Source of the DNA: Bradyrhizobium manausense
GTDB taxonomy: Bacteria; Pseudomonadota; Alphaproteobacteria; Rhizobiales; Xanthobacteraceae
Length of the DNA: 64,000 nucleotides
Assembly (NCBI RefSeq): GCF_018129685.1
Contig: NZ_JAFCLG010000016.1
Coordinates: 62,001-126,000, forward strand
Direction: 5' to 3'
This document shows, piece by piece, positions 9,205 to 19,351 of this stretch. Both the position numbers and the translations under genes were made by a program. Under the pieces are notes generated by a model that saw nothing but the letters and a program-made list of their open reading frames with translations, was not told the DNA's origin and made no database searches. Positions within the stretch are counted from its first letter, which is position 1, and each line of letters opens with the position of its first letter.

Positions 9205-10161
9205 TCACAACATGTCTTTCAGGCCGAAAGTCATCGGGATGAGCTTCCAGCTGTCGTATTGCTGCTTTGGCATGAATGAATAGACCTGACACTGCACGAT
9301 CGCACGCTTGGCGCTCTCCGCCACCGCCTGGGCAATTGACCGCGACGGTCCGCGCACCGCGACGATGACGGGCTCTGAGGCAAGCGATCCGTCGATCTTC
9401 ATGGGAATGTCGATGTCGGCTTCGTACAGATTTGCGTCCTGGCCGTTATAGGTGGGCGTGAAGCAGCGCTTGACCGCGCCCTGGAATGCACCTTGCCAGG
9501 TCGCGACGTTGGCGGCGGCCGTCCCTGATGTCGATCCCAGCGAGGCGGACGCGTTCAGCGCCGATCCCGCAAGCTCGTGCCGGGTCGCAGCACGCTTGTC
9601 GAGATCGCGGGCAATCTGCGCGGGATCAAAGGTGCGCTCCTTGGGCTTCGGCTGCGGCTGCACCGCCGCGACCTTCTGCTCCACGGGCTTGGGCGGTGGC
9701 TTCTTGGTGTCGAGCTTCTTCTGGAGCTCCGCGATCGGATCCTCCTTGGCCGGGTCAGGCTTCTTTTCCTGCGGCTTCGGCTCTTCCTTCGGCTTGGCCT
9801 CGGCGACCGGCTTGGGCGGCTCGGGCTTCTTCTCGACCGGTTTCTCGATAGGCTTCGGCGGCGGCGTGTCGGGGGTCGAGTTGGTCTTGATCAGCTCTTT
9901 CTTCTCGGTGACCTTGCCGACCGCATCTTCTTCCGGCTTGGCCTCGGCGATCTTCTCCACCTTGGGCTTCGGCTCTTCCTTCTTGCCGGTCTTCTGCCCC
10001 GACATCATCTGCGCGAGCTGGTCGCTGGAAATGATGTCGACCGGCAACGACTCCTCCGGCACGATGTAGGCTCTGCTGCTGAAGGTCATCAAACCCCATC
10101 CCAGCACGAGGACGTGGAGGGCAATCGACGCAACGAGTGTCTTGTCGACGTTCACCTTCAC
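9205..10161 (-). CDS. tolA: Cell envelope integrity protein TolA
   Basis: Inner-membrane protein that couples TolQR proton flow to TolB-Pal. One N-terminal membrane helix (about residues 9-27) is followed by a long Lys/Pro/Glu-rich periplasmic linker (about 55-175) and a C-terminal TolA/TonB-like domain (about 215-318). The start is a GTG at 10161; a second GTG at 10155 is nearer a Shine-Dalgarno-like AAGGCG. The stop of tolR is four bases upstream, so tolR and tolA are likely translationally coupled. The linker is proline-rich rather than the long alanine helix of E. coli. Confidence 0.95.
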   Translation of the reverse strand: MKVNVDKTLVASIALHVLVLGWGLMTFSSRAYIVPEESLPVDIISSDQLAQMMSGQKTGKKEEPKPKVEKIAEAKPEEDAVGKVTEKKELIKTNSTPDTPPPKPIEKPVEKKPEPPKPVAEAKPKEEPKPQEKKPDPAKEDPIAELQKKLDTKKPPPKPVEQKVAAVQPQPKPKERTFDPAQIARDLDKRAATRHELAGSALNASASLGSTSGTAAANVATWQGAFQGAVKRCFTPTYNGQDANLYEADIDIPMKIDGSLASEPVIVAVRGPSRSIAQAVAESAKRAIVQCQVYSFMPKQQYDSWKLIPMTFGLKDML

Positions 10162-10165
10162 CGCC

Positions 10166-10618
10166 TTAAGACCCCTGATCCGCTTCCGTGACGAGCGCCA
10201 GCTTCTTGAAGCCCGCGCCTGACAAGAGGCCCATCACCTTGGCCACCGTGCCGTAATCCGCCTTCTTGTCGGCGCGCAGATAGATGCGTTCCTCGAGCCC
10301 GCCGCGCGCGTCCGTGATCGCCTTCAGCTTCGGGATCAGATCGTTGATCGCGATCTCGGCGTCGGCAATGAACACCCTGCCCTTGATGTCGACCGACATC
10401 TGGATCGGCTTCTGGTCGCTCTGATCGAGACTCTTGGCCTGGGTCGACGGCAGATCGAGCGGCACGCCCACCGTGAGCAGCGGCGCCGACACCATGAAGA
10501 TGATGAGCAGCACCAGCATCACGTCGACCATCGGCGTGACGTTGATCTCGGCCATGACCGGCTTGCGCCGGCTGCGACGGCCGCCGCCTCCGGACGAACC
10601 AGCTACGTTCATGCCCAT
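10166..10618 (-). CDS. tolR: ExbD/TolR proton-channel subunit TolR
   Basis: 150-residue inner-membrane protein that forms the proton channel with TolQ and binds peptidoglycan. A Gly/Arg-rich N-terminus precedes the single helix containing the conserved Asp in INVTPMVDVMLVLLIIFMV. The periplasmic domain follows. It lies 43 bases downstream of tolQ and four bases from tolA. ATGs at 10618 and 10612 are both possible. Confidence 0.96.
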   Translation of the reverse strand: MGMNVAGSSGGGGRRSRRKPVMAEINVTPMVDVMLVLLIIFMVSAPLLTVGVPLDLPSTQAKSLDQSDQKPIQMSVDIKGRVFIADAEIAINDLIPKLKAITDARGGLEERIYLRADKKADYGTVAKVMGLLSGAGFKKLALVTEADQGS

Positions 10619-10661
10619 GGCTTGGTGCCCAAATTGCCCTTCACACTATACATGCCGTCCG

Positions 10662-11378
<717 letters not shown>

Positions 11379-11805
11379 CAGAAATATCCTCTCAAGACGA
11401 TCGTTTTGGCGATCGTTTCCTATGCCCCGGCCCGCGAAATGGCTGCTGCCGGTTCCCCAACAGCCGCGCCGGCACCGGCGCGGCCGGCAAGCCCGCTCAA
11501 AGCCTTGTCTTTCTGGGGTGCAGGGGTGGTCCAAAGCCGCCGCCTGCATTCCCTGCCAAGATGTCAAAACTATGGGCCTCGACGACGGCTCCGGGCGCGA
11601 TTGTCCATAAATACCAGAGCCCGGCGATGGTTAATGCCGGGTTACCACGGGCGAATTTGGCGGCGGGAAAGGGTGATGGTGCAGGGGGATGGGTGCAATT
11701 GGGTGGTGAAGTCAGGCACGCTCAGAGCCGGGCCCCGAGGCCGCGCTCCGGTCCGACGCCGATGACGATTGCCGTCTTCATTGCAGGCTCCGAAGATTGA
11801 GAGGA
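11379..11805. other. 427-base intergenic region holding the tolQ promoter area
   Basis: No convincing coding sequence was found between tolQ and cysE. It holds the stem-loop next to the tolQ start and a second palindrome at 11464-11483 (CCGCGCCGG / CCGGCGCGG around two bases). The tolQRAB promoter must lie here; I could not fix a -35/-10 pair. Confidence 0.5.
11397..11416 (-). promoter_or_regulatory. Stem-loop in the tolQ leader
   Basis: Arms ACGATCG and CGATCGT are separated by TTTTGG, ending about three bases before the tolQ Shine-Dalgarno sequence GAGAGGA. It could be an operator or an mRNA hairpin that affects tolQ translation. Confidence 0.45.
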
Positions 11806-12570
11806 TCACGCCGCCGACGTCGGCTCATGGCAGTTGGTCAAGCGCGAGGGATTGCCGACCGCTGTGCAGCCAGCCGGCACGTCCGATGTCACAACCGCAT
11901 CGGCACCGATTCTGGCGAAATCGCCGACATTGATATCGCCGAGAATGGTCGCGCCGCCGCCGACATAGACGCCGCGCCCGATGCGCGGCGCGCGCGTCGG
12001 CAACTCACCGCGGCGGCCGATGCTGACGCTTTGCAGAATGGTGACCTGATCGCCGATCACGACATTGGCGCCGATCACGATGCCAGTGGCGTGGTCGAGG
12101 TAGACGGCCGATCCGATCGCAGCAGTTGGATGGATGCTGACCTGCAGCACGTTCGAGGCCTCGTTCTGAAACAGCAGCGCGGCATCGCGATGATCCTGAC
12201 GCCAGAGCCAGTGCGAGACGCGAAAGGCCTGCAGCGCGACATAGCCTTTGAAATGCAGCGGCGGCAGCAGGCCGGCAATGGCGGGGTCGCGGTGCGTGAT
12301 GGCCTGCAGATCATGGCCAGCCGTCTCGATCAGATCCGGCTGGCTGCGATAGGCATCACTGGAAAACGCGGCGAAGCGTTCGCGCTCGGTCGCGCTCGCG
12401 CCAAGCCGGCGTCCGATAAGATCGGCAAGTGCCGCGGCGAAACTGTCATGATGAAGAACGGCGTCGGCAACCGCCTTGCCAAAGGCTGGATCGGCAGCGG
12501 CGGCACGCTGCGCCTCGTCGCGAATGGTTTGCCAGAGGCTCTCGCCCGCCAAGATCGCAGCCCGTGCCAT
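11806..12570 (-). CDS. cysE: Serine O-acetyltransferase
   Basis: Transfers acetyl from acetyl-CoA to L-serine, the first step of cysteine synthesis. The 254-residue protein has an N-terminal helical domain (ESLWQTIRDEA onward). Its C-terminal left-handed parallel beta-helix is made of hexapeptide repeats and includes the catalytic pattern SIHPTAAIGSAVYLDHATG. The ATG at 12570 has GGAGGCG upstream; an ATG at 12600 and longer readings lack such a site. It stands alone, divergent from the desaturase gene, with no cysK nearby. Confidence 0.93.
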   Translation of the reverse strand: MARAAILAGESLWQTIRDEAQRAAAADPAFGKAVADAVLHHDSFAAALADLIGRRLGASATERERFAAFSSDAYRSQPDLIETAGHDLQAITHRDPAIAGLLPPLHFKGYVALQAFRVSHWLWRQDHRDAALLFQNEASNVLQVSIHPTAAIGSAVYLDHATGIVIGANVVIGDQVTILQSVSIGRRGELPTRAPRIGRGVYVGGGATILGDINVGDFARIGADAVVTSDVPAGCTAVGNPSRLTNCHEPTSAA

Positions 12571-12863
12571 CGTCGCCTCCGGTATTCTATGCCTCCCCAT
12601 ATAGGTCGAGAGCAAAGCGGGCGCTACGGCGCGACCGGCCGAAGCATCATGCCGCGGCCCCCGTGAGGCTACGAGCTTGCATGCCAGACGTCCGCGACCA
12701 TATAGTCGGTCGACCGTTCGGCCGACGCTGCGTTGGCCGCAGATGTACACGCAGAGCATCTCGAGCCCCCGCGGTGGTCGGCCAACCGCGGGTTTTTCGC
12801 ATCCGGCGTCCTGCGCAGCCCATGCGGATACCAGATCCCCCTCACCCAAGGTCACGCCAAGAC

Positions 12864-14027
<1,164 letters not shown>

Positions 14028-14133
14028 AGCTCGCGGTCTGACCGGGCCCGTTTGCGCAAGTCGAGCGCGTAGAGCCAGCCGCCGGCCGCGACGAGGCCGG
14101 GAACGACGAAGAGCGCGAAATCGCGGAGCAGGA

Positions 14134-14391
14134 TCATGGGGAAAGGCCCGCTGTCGCAAACGTGATGGCTCGCCGGAGCGCCAACGCAGCTAGCTGATAG
14201 AGCGCGAGACTGAGAAAGACCTTCCAGGCGTTGCCGACCACGAGCTCCGGATAGAATTTGATCTCCGTCGGCCATCCGTTCAGGAACGCGATCGTGAGCG
14301 GCACGGAGGCGCCATATCTGTCGAACAGCGCCGAGGCGCGTTCGAGCAGCGCAATGCGCTGGCTGATCTGGTTGCGTTCGGCGTTGATCAT
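14134..14391 (-). CDS. Small membrane protein of unknown function
   Basis: 85-residue ORF starting MINAERNQISQRIALLERAS, with an amphipathic N-terminal helix, a central segment PLTIAFLNGWPTEIKFYPEL and a hydrophobic helix WKVFLSLALYQLAALALR. The TGA overlaps the start of the next small membrane ORF. Not recognised; both may be subunits of one small membrane complex. Confidence 0.5.
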   Translation of the reverse strand: MINAERNQISQRIALLERASALFDRYGASVPLTIAFLNGWPTEIKFYPELVVGNAWKVFLSLALYQLAALALRRAITFATAGLSP

Positions 14392-14455
14392 GGTCGGACC
14401 CGCTCGCGCGCGCAGGCGCTGTCGGGGATTGGTCGTGCCGAGCACGGATCGGGTT

Positions 14456-14626
14456 CTATGGCGCCGGCCGGTCCTGAGGATGGCTGTAGACGACACCGCA
14501 AAACTGATGGCCGCAGATGCGGACATGGCAGTTTGGATCACCGGCGCAGCCGCGATAGACGAAGCTGATATAGCCAAGCACCGCAAAGGCGGTCACGCCG
14601 AGCAGCAGGCGGGTGGTGAGGTCCAT
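14456..14626 (-). CDS. Small cysteine-containing membrane protein
   Basis: 56-residue ORF from ATG 14626: a membrane helix TRLLLGVTAFAVLGYISFVY, then a short tail with four cysteines (GCAGDPNCHVRICGHQFC). The Cys/His pattern could bind a metal or form disulfides outside the membrane. It precedes the two other small membrane ORFs on the same strand. Function unknown; ATG 14656 is an alternative start. Confidence 0.4.
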   Translation of the reverse strand: MDLTTRLLLGVTAFAVLGYISFVYRGCAGDPNCHVRICGHQFCGVVYSHPQDRPAP

Positions 14627-14718
14627 CGGCGTCGTCCAACAAAGATCAGCGCGCATGAAATAGGGCGCGCACGTCTTAGTGTCAGTATGTGCGGAATTGG
14701 TTCTCGGGCCAGTTCCGC

Positions 14719-14748
14719 CGTCATGGCCGGGCTTGTCCCGGCATGACG
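14719..14748. repeat. Intergenic palindrome (CGTCATG...CATGACG type)
   Basis: Nested inverted repeat with outer arms CGTCATG and CATGACG and inner arms CCGGG / CCCGG. It belongs to the palindromic intergenic elements seen several times in this window. It lies in the 282-base gap between a small membrane ORF and DUF2852; nothing else clear is in that gap apart from the tandem repeat. Confidence 0.7.
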
Positions 14749-14864
14749 AGCTTTGGCGGGGCGAGGTGGAAAAACCAAACCGCCCGCCTGCGGGTTGCGC
14801 AAGCGGGCGGCTCGGGGCCATCAGGACTTTGGGGCATGCGCCTGAAGGCTTTGAGATGTGTCTC

Positions 14865-14915
14865 GATCAGCCTTTCAAGATCAGCCTTTCAAGATCAGCC
14901 TTTTAAGATCAGCCC
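14865..14915. repeat. 14-base tandem repeat overlapping the DUF2852 stop
   Basis: Unit GATCAGCCTTTCAA occurs at 14865-14878 and 14879-14892, with one change at 14893-14906 (TTTTAA), then a 9-base partial copy containing the DUF2852 stop codon. Each copy carries the minus-strand TGA, so the end of the gene appears to have been duplicated outward. Confidence 0.85.
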
Positions 14916-15400
14916 TGCGGCTGGTCGGTCGGCGGCGGGGTCGGACGGGTCTTGTGCTGGGCCATGAACTGGTCGAACTCTTCCTTGTCCTTGGCGTGGC
15001 GCAGGCGGTCGAGGAAGTTCTTGAACTCGACCTGCTCTTCCTCGAGACGGCGCAGCGTTTCAGTGCGGTATTCGTCGAAGGCGCGGTTGCCGGAGGACGG
15101 CGGGCCGAAGCCAAAGCCGCCGAAGCCGCGGCGCTCCATGCGGTCGCGCATGCGATCCATCTTGTACTGCATCCGCTCCATCTTGTTCTGCCAGCGATCC
15201 GAGTTGCTCCAGCACGACATTCTTCTGCTCCCGAGTGTGAAAAAGAGAAGTGCAAGTCCGATCGGCCACCAGATGATGAAGCCGAGAATGGTCACGGCAA
15301 TCCATCCCGGATGCCAGGGCGTATCGAGCATGTGCGGGCGCTCGTACTGTTGCTGGTCCGAGGGGCCGCGCCAGCGATTGACGTCAGCGGTGTAGGCCAT
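14909..15400 (-). CDS. DUF2852 family membrane protein
   Basis: 163 residues. An N-terminal membrane helix WIAVTILGFIIWWPIGLALLF (about 33-53) is followed by a Met/Arg/Gln-rich amphipathic stretch (QNKMERMQYKMDRMRDRMER) and a C-terminal charged coiled-coil block (EYRTETLRRLEEEQVEFKNFLDRLR). This is the DUF2852 pattern, whose function is unknown. A perfect 19-base palindrome 36 bases upstream, matching one at the start of the neighbouring tetR gene, suggests control by that repressor. Its C-terminus ends inside a tandem repeat. Confidence 0.85.
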   Translation of the reverse strand: MAYTADVNRWRGPSDQQQYERPHMLDTPWHPGWIAVTILGFIIWWPIGLALLFFTLGSRRMSCWSNSDRWQNKMERMQYKMDRMRDRMERRGFGGFGFGPPSSGNRAFDEYRTETLRRLEEEQVEFKNFLDRLRHAKDKEEFDQFMAQHKTRPTPPPTDQPQG

Positions 15401-15435
15401 TTCCCATCTCCATCACGGCATCAGCGCCGTTGTGA

Positions 15436-15454
15436 ATGTAAATAACATTTACAT
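15436..15454. promoter_or_regulatory. TetR-type operator upstream of DUF2852
   Basis: Perfect palindrome with arms ATGTAAAT and ATTTACAT around AAC, in the tetR-DUF2852 gap, 36 bases upstream of DUF2852. A second related 19-base site overlaps the tetR start (16261-16279), with 14 of 19 bases identical. Confidence 0.68.
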
Positions 15455-15521
15455 AGCTAGACCATCCCGCGATTTTGTCAAGCTGGCGGCCTGACAGGGT
15501 CCTGGAATTATTTGCGCAACT

Positions 15522-16262
15522 TTATTTCGGCCTGCCCCAGGGGCCACCCGGCGGGACGCCCGAACCGGAGGGAGCCTCCGGCGGGACCGGCGGCGGCTCG
15601 GCGCCGTTCGCCTGCGGCCGGCGGTCGGTCGGGAAGCCGAGGCCACGCAGGTAGATCAGCACCTCGGCCTCCAGCAGTTCGTCCGGCGACATCGGCAGTT
15701 TGCGTCGCGCGGCATCACCGCGGGAGAACAACGAGGCGACGCCATGCGCCATCGACCAGATGTGCAGCGCCATCATCATCGCGGGCGGACGCGGCGCGCC
15801 CGGCGGTGCGAGCGCCGCAAGGCGCTCGGCGGCGGCGCGGATGACGTTAAAAGCGCGTTCGCTTGCAGCCTGAAGCGCTGCATTGGCATCGACCGGCAGG
15901 CCGGATTCGAACATCGCGTTGTAGAAAGCAGGCTCGTCGCGGGCGAAGGCGAGATAGGCCCGGCCGACGCGCTCGAAAGCGGTGACGGTGTCGGGCCGCC
16001 CGTCATCCCAGGCTGCGGTCAGCCGCGCTTCGAACTGCTCGAAGCCGCGCTGGGCGATCGAGGACAACAGCTCGTCACGGTCGCGAAAATGCCGGTAGGG
16101 CGCCGCAGCGCTGACGCCGGCCATGCGCGCAGCATCGGCAAAGGTGAAGCCGGCCGCTCCCTTCTCGGCGATCAGCCCGAGGGCGGCCTGCAGAAGGGCT
16201 TCCTTCAGATTGCCGTGATGATAGCCGCGCTCGGCGCGGCGCTGCTCCTTGCGCCAGCTCAT
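15522..16262 (-). CDS. TetR/AcrR family repressor
   Basis: 246 residues. The N-terminal HTH domain (about 15-62) shows RGYHHGNLKEALLQAAL, then FTFADAARMAGVSAAAPYRHFRDRDELL. The ligand-binding domain with a WSMAHGVASLF helix resembles the WHG-type TetR C-terminal family. The tail is a Pro/Gly-rich extension of about 30 residues. A palindrome at 16261-16279 overlaps the start codon, and a near copy lies before DUF2852, so it probably represses itself and the downstream DUF2852 gene. The inducer is unknown. Confidence 0.9.
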   Translation of the reverse strand: MSWRKEQRRAERGYHHGNLKEALLQAALGLIAEKGAAGFTFADAARMAGVSAAAPYRHFRDRDELLSSIAQRGFEQFEARLTAAWDDGRPDTVTAFERVGRAYLAFARDEPAFYNAMFESGLPVDANAALQAASERAFNVIRAAAERLAALAPPGAPRPPAMMMALHIWSMAHGVASLFSRGDAARRKLPMSPDELLEAEVLIYLRGLGFPTDRRPQANGAEPPPVPPEAPSGSGVPPGGPWGRPK

Positions 16263-16279
16263 GTGAACGATCTTTACAT
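16261..16279. promoter_or_regulatory. Probable autoregulatory operator of tetR
   Basis: Imperfect palindrome with outer arms ATGT.AA and TTTACAT matches the DUF2852 operator at 14 of 19 positions and overlaps the tetR start codon. Binding here would block tetR transcription or translation initiation. Confidence 0.6.
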
Positions 16280-16342
16280 GAGCCGCGCAAGAACGTCACT
16301 AGCGGCGATCGGGCGTGATTAACCCGTCACTCACGGTCGCGG

Positions 16343-16708
16343 CTACATCTGCGGGATGGCAAGCACCGGCATGACCTCAACGGCCTCGCCGGGAAAGATC
16401 GCAAAATGCGGGTGGTTCTCGAACAGCTTTGCAGCCGCCTCTTGCGAGGCCGCCCGCACCACCGTGAAGCCGGTCAGAGCATTGCTGACCTCGGCGATGC
16501 CATTGGCGTCGATCTTGCGGGTCTTGCCGAGCGGGCCGCCCATCTCGACGATGACGTCCTTGTGCTTCTCGACCCAGCGATGCCAGGCGGCCATGCCCTC
16601 GCGCTCTCTGGCCTTCCGTTCGGCCTCGGGCATCGCGTGCCAGGCCTTCATTTTCTCGCCGCTCATGCTGCCGAGATAGACGGCCAGGAATTTGTGTTCG
16701 GCGCTCAT
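16343..16708 (-). CDS. YCII-related domain protein
   Basis: 121 residues with a dimeric alpha-beta barrel YCII-like fold: a GSMSGEKMKAW N-terminal helix, a central GGPLGKTRKIDANGIAEVSNALTGFTVV strand region and a C-terminal HFAIFPGEAVEVMPV strand. These proteins are small and often of unknown activity. It is followed on the same strand by tetR and preceded by a second YCII/DGPF-type gene at 17171, 58 bases away, so the two YCII genes may be one unit. Confidence 0.8.
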   Translation of the reverse strand: MSAEHKFLAVYLGSMSGEKMKAWHAMPEAERKAREREGMAAWHRWVEKHKDVIVEMGGPLGKTRKIDANGIAEVSNALTGFTVVRAASQEAAAKLFENHPHFAIFPGEAVEVMPVLAIPQM

Positions 16709-16766
16709 CGGTTCTCTCCTTGTTGATGGATTGATGACGGCCGCGATTCCAACGCGACCGCTGTCG

Positions 16767-17171
16767 CTACGTCTTGAGACTGTCGAAACCGGCCGCGGCC
16801 GCCTGGACCTCCGGCGGAAAATCGGACATCTCCTGCACCTGACGGATCTCGATGATTTCGTTGGCGGAGGCCGGGCACTTCCTGGCCCAGGCGATCGCCT
16901 CCTCGCGCGAGCCGACCTCGATCATCCAGTAACCGCCCAGCACCTCCTTGGCTTCCGTGAAGGGGCCATCGGTCACGACAGGCACGCCGGTGGAGAAGGA
17001 GACGCGGGCGCCCATCGACGGCGGATGCAGGCCGTCCAGCGTGATCAGCACGCCGGCATCTTTCAGCGCCTCGTTGTAGCGCATCATCGCGGCGACGCGT
17101 TCGGGATCGAGTTGCACGTCCGGCGGCGCGGTCTCGTAGCCGAGCGGGATCATCAGCATCATGAAGCGCAT
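16767..17171 (-). CDS. YciI/DGPF-domain protein
   Basis: 134 residues starting MRFMMLMIPLGYETAPPD. The DGPF signature is visible as TDGPFTEAKEVLGGYWMIEV, followed by the EEAIAWARKCP helix. DGPF proteins are best known as partners of ECF42-type sigma factors; such a pair occurs at 21.2-22.9 kb, so this may be a paralogue. A 528-residue in-frame reading that extends upstream to 18353 is rejected because it runs opposite the SDR gene. Function unknown. Confidence 0.87.
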   Translation of the reverse strand: MRFMMLMIPLGYETAPPDVQLDPERVAAMMRYNEALKDAGVLITLDGLHPPSMGARVSFSTGVPVVTDGPFTEAKEVLGGYWMIEVGSREEAIAWARKCPASANEIIEIRQVQEMSDFPPEVQAAAAGFDSLKT

Positions 17172-17314
17172 GCGGTTCCTCGGTGCAGTGTGGTCAGCGG
17201 GCCTGAAGGCCCGCACTCCCCGGTATGACGAACGGCGCTCTACAAGACCGACATGGCTGTGAAAATTATTCCGGAGGTTATTGCGGCTTACGACGCGGCT
17301 GCCTGCGGGAACCA

Positions 17315-17340
17315 GGCCCGGTATCACACGATGCCGGGCC
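17315..17340. repeat. Inverted repeat between DGPF and SDR genes
   Basis: Arms GGCCCGG and CCGGGCC separated by 12 bases in the 261-base divergent intergenic region. Could be an operator or a repeat remnant. Confidence 0.45.
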
Positions 17341-17432
17341 TTGTGTGCATCTGAAGTGTTTCCTGCCGAAACGAAAGGGCAGTAATAGAGGCTGACCACC
17401 GAACGCCCGCAGAAGCAGAAGGACAGCCCAGG

Positions 17433-18221
17433 ATGCCGCCACTTCCGTCCAAAGTCGCCCTCGTCACCGGCGCCGCGCGCGGCATTGGACTTGCGACCGC
17501 CAGCAAGTTTCTCGCCGAGGGCTGGCGCGTGGCGCTGCTCGACATCGAGGGCGAGTTGCAGGCGAGCGCGGCCGCGGCGTTGAACAATCCCGAGAACACG
17601 CTGACGATTGCCTGCGACGTATCCGACGCAGCCGCCGTGGGAGCCGCCATGGCCGCGGTCATGAACCGCTTCGGCCGTCTCGATGCGCTCGTCAACAACG
17701 CCGGCGTCGCCGTGTTCGCGCCGGTGCTGGAGACCACCAACGCCGACTGGAACAGGATCTTGGCGGTCAATCTCACCGGCCCGTTCCTCTGCACCAAGGC
17801 GGCCGTGCCGCTGATGCGCGAGCTCGGCGGCGGCGCCATCGTCAACATCACCTCGATCTCGGCGGTGCGTGCCTCGACGCTGCGCTCGGCCTACGGCACC
17901 AGCAAGGCCGGGCTCGCGCATCTCACCAAGCAGCTCGCGGTCGAGCTCGCCTCGCTCAACATCCGCGTCAACGCGGTCGCGCCGGGGCCGGTCGACACCG
18001 CCATGGCAAAACAAGTTCACACCAAGGAGATCCGCGCCGATTATCACGACGCCATCCCGCTCAACCGCTACGGTCTGGAGGAGGAGCTCGCCGAGGCGAT
18101 CTACTTCCTCTGCTCGGGAAGCGCGAGCTACATCACCGGCCAAATTTTGGCCGTCGATGGCGGCTTCGATGCGGCGGGTATCGGCCTTCCGACGCTCCGC
18201 GGCGAGAGGCGGAACGGGTAG
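17433..18221 (+). CDS. Short-chain dehydrogenase/reductase
   Basis: 262-residue classical SDR. The cofactor motif TGAARGIG is at 12-19, NNAG at 88-91, the catalytic Ser141, Tyr154 and Lys158 (YGTSK) follow, and the C-terminal ASYITGQILAVDGG closes the core. An Asp after the second strand (LLDIEG) suggests NAD rather than NADP. It oxidises or reduces an unknown alcohol or ketone. It stands alone on the plus strand, divergent from the YCII genes, followed by an intergenic palindrome. Confidence 0.9.
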   Translation: MPPLPSKVALVTGAARGIGLATASKFLAEGWRVALLDIEGELQASAAAALNNPENTLTIACDVSDAAAVGAAMAAVMNRFGRLDALVNNAGVAVFAPVLETTNADWNRILAVNLTGPFLCTKAAVPLMRELGGGAIVNITSISAVRASTLRSAYGTSKAGLAHLTKQLAVELASLNIRVNAVAPGPVDTAMAKQVHTKEIRADYHDAIPLNRYGLEEELAEAIYFLCSGSASYITGQILAVDGGFDAAGIGLPTLRGERRNG

Positions 18222-18232
18222 GCACGGGATTT

Positions 18233-18323
18233 GTAGGGTGGCAAAGGCGCAAGGCGCCGTGCCCACCAACTCTTCCGGATTTGCCGCGCGGATGGTGGGC
18301 ACGCTACGCTTTGCCCACCCTAC
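18233..18323. repeat. Long intergenic inverted repeat (GTAGGGTG...CACCCTAC)
   Basis: Outer arms GTAGGGTGG and CCACCCTAC bracket an internal GTGCCCACC / GGTGGGCAC pair. This is typical of repeated intergenic elements in Bradyrhizobium-like genomes. It lies between the SDR stop and the next gene and could act as a terminator. Confidence 0.7.
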
Positions 18324-18347
18324 GACATAGAATGTGTGGAGAGTACG

Positions 18348-18779
18348 ATGCAACGCGTTGCCATTGCCTGGGCTGCCGCAACCGCCCTGCTCGCCTCCGC
18401 GCCGGCGTCAGCTGAGATCCGCATCATCCAGAGCCCCGGCGGCCAGGTCGGACCGTTCCTCGATCTGTTCGACAAGGTGCGCGCGAGCGGTGAGCGCGTG
18501 GTGATCGACGGGCCCTGCCTGTCGGCCTGCACGCTGGTGCTCAGCATCGTGCCGGGCGAACGCATCTGCGTCACGAGGCGCGCCGTGCTCGGCTTCCATG
18601 CCGCGCGTTCGGTCGACCGGCGCGGGCGCTTCTATGCCGAGCCGGAAGCATCGCAAGCCGTGCTCGAAGCCTATCCCGGCCCGATCCGCGATTGGATCAG
18701 TCGCCGCGGCGGCCTCACCTCACGGTTACTTTTGCTAAGGGGGCGTGACCTTGCCGCGCTCTACCCGCGCTGCCGATGA
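18348..18779 (+). CDS. Periplasmic protein with ClpP/SppA-like Ser-containing motif
   Basis: 143 residues. A signal peptide ends at PASAE (about residue 22). The mature part has SPGGQVGPFLDLFDKVRASGERVVIDGPCLSACTLVL and VLGFHAA, a layout like the crotonase/ClpP-type exported proteins of COG3904. Catalytic ability is unproven. The ATG at 18348 has GGAGAG just upstream; a GTG at 18336 is the alternative. Stands alone; function unknown. Confidence 0.65.
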   Translation: MQRVAIAWAAATALLASAPASAEIRIIQSPGGQVGPFLDLFDKVRASGERVVIDGPCLSACTLVLSIVPGERICVTRRAVLGFHAARSVDRRGRFYAEPEASQAVLEAYPGPIRDWISRRGGLTSRLLLLRGRDLAALYPRCR

Positions 18780-18986
18780 GGCCGCGCCTGGCAAGAATGC
18801 GGCGGTTCTCGTCCTGTTGGAGCTGGCCCTTGTTCGTCGATTGGGCAAAACTTCGGGCTCGGGGCGACAAATCGCCCACCTGCTTCGCAGCATCTGCCCA
18901 ATTTACCCCGTTTTCCAATTCTTCCCGACAGTCTATGATGCTGCTGTATTTCTAGAGCGGTCATTTTCAAAGAACGGGTCGCTTGC

Positions 18987-19325
18987 ATGCAGCCCATCGA
19001 TTTTCGCTACCGCATGTCGGATCAGGGCCGGGTCGTACTTGGCTCGCTGAGTTCCGAAGAAACACTCGAGTTCGAAGTGCTGTCGCAGCGCGACCGCGAG
19101 GGCGTGATTGATTTGCCGAACGAGCTTCGGTTGCTCGAGCTCTATGTGAAGTACCATAGTTCCAACCCGGAGGTTCCGCTCGCGCCGCTGGAACCTCTTG
19201 ACGATCTGCTCGAAACGCCGCTCCCGCGCACTTCATCAAGGCGAGCACCGGAGCAGGCTTACGTTGTCGCCTTTGTCGCCGTCTTGAGTGTTGGCTTCAT
19301 TGTGATCGCGATGTTGATCAACTGA
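18987..19325 (+). CDS. C-terminally anchored hypothetical protein
   Basis: 112 residues with an acidic soluble N-terminal part (SDQGRVVLGSLSSEETLEFE and NELRLLELYVKYHSS) and a single C-terminal helix (VVAFVAVLSVGFIVIAMLI), the shape of a tail-anchored membrane protein. No family recognised. The 207 bases upstream (18780-18986) hold no gene I can support. Confidence 0.55.
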   Translation: MQPIDFRYRMSDQGRVVLGSLSSEETLEFEVLSQRDREGVIDLPNELRLLELYVKYHSSNPEVPLAPLEPLDDLLETPLPRTSSRRAPEQAYVVAFVAVLSVGFIVIAMLIN

Positions 19326-19351
19326 CGAACGACGCGCTGCGCCGTCGAAAA

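Noticed and set aside
16767..18353. 528-residue minus-strand frame extending the DGPF gene
   Set aside because: The upper two thirds are antisense to the SDR gene; only the last 134 residues match YCII/DGPF.
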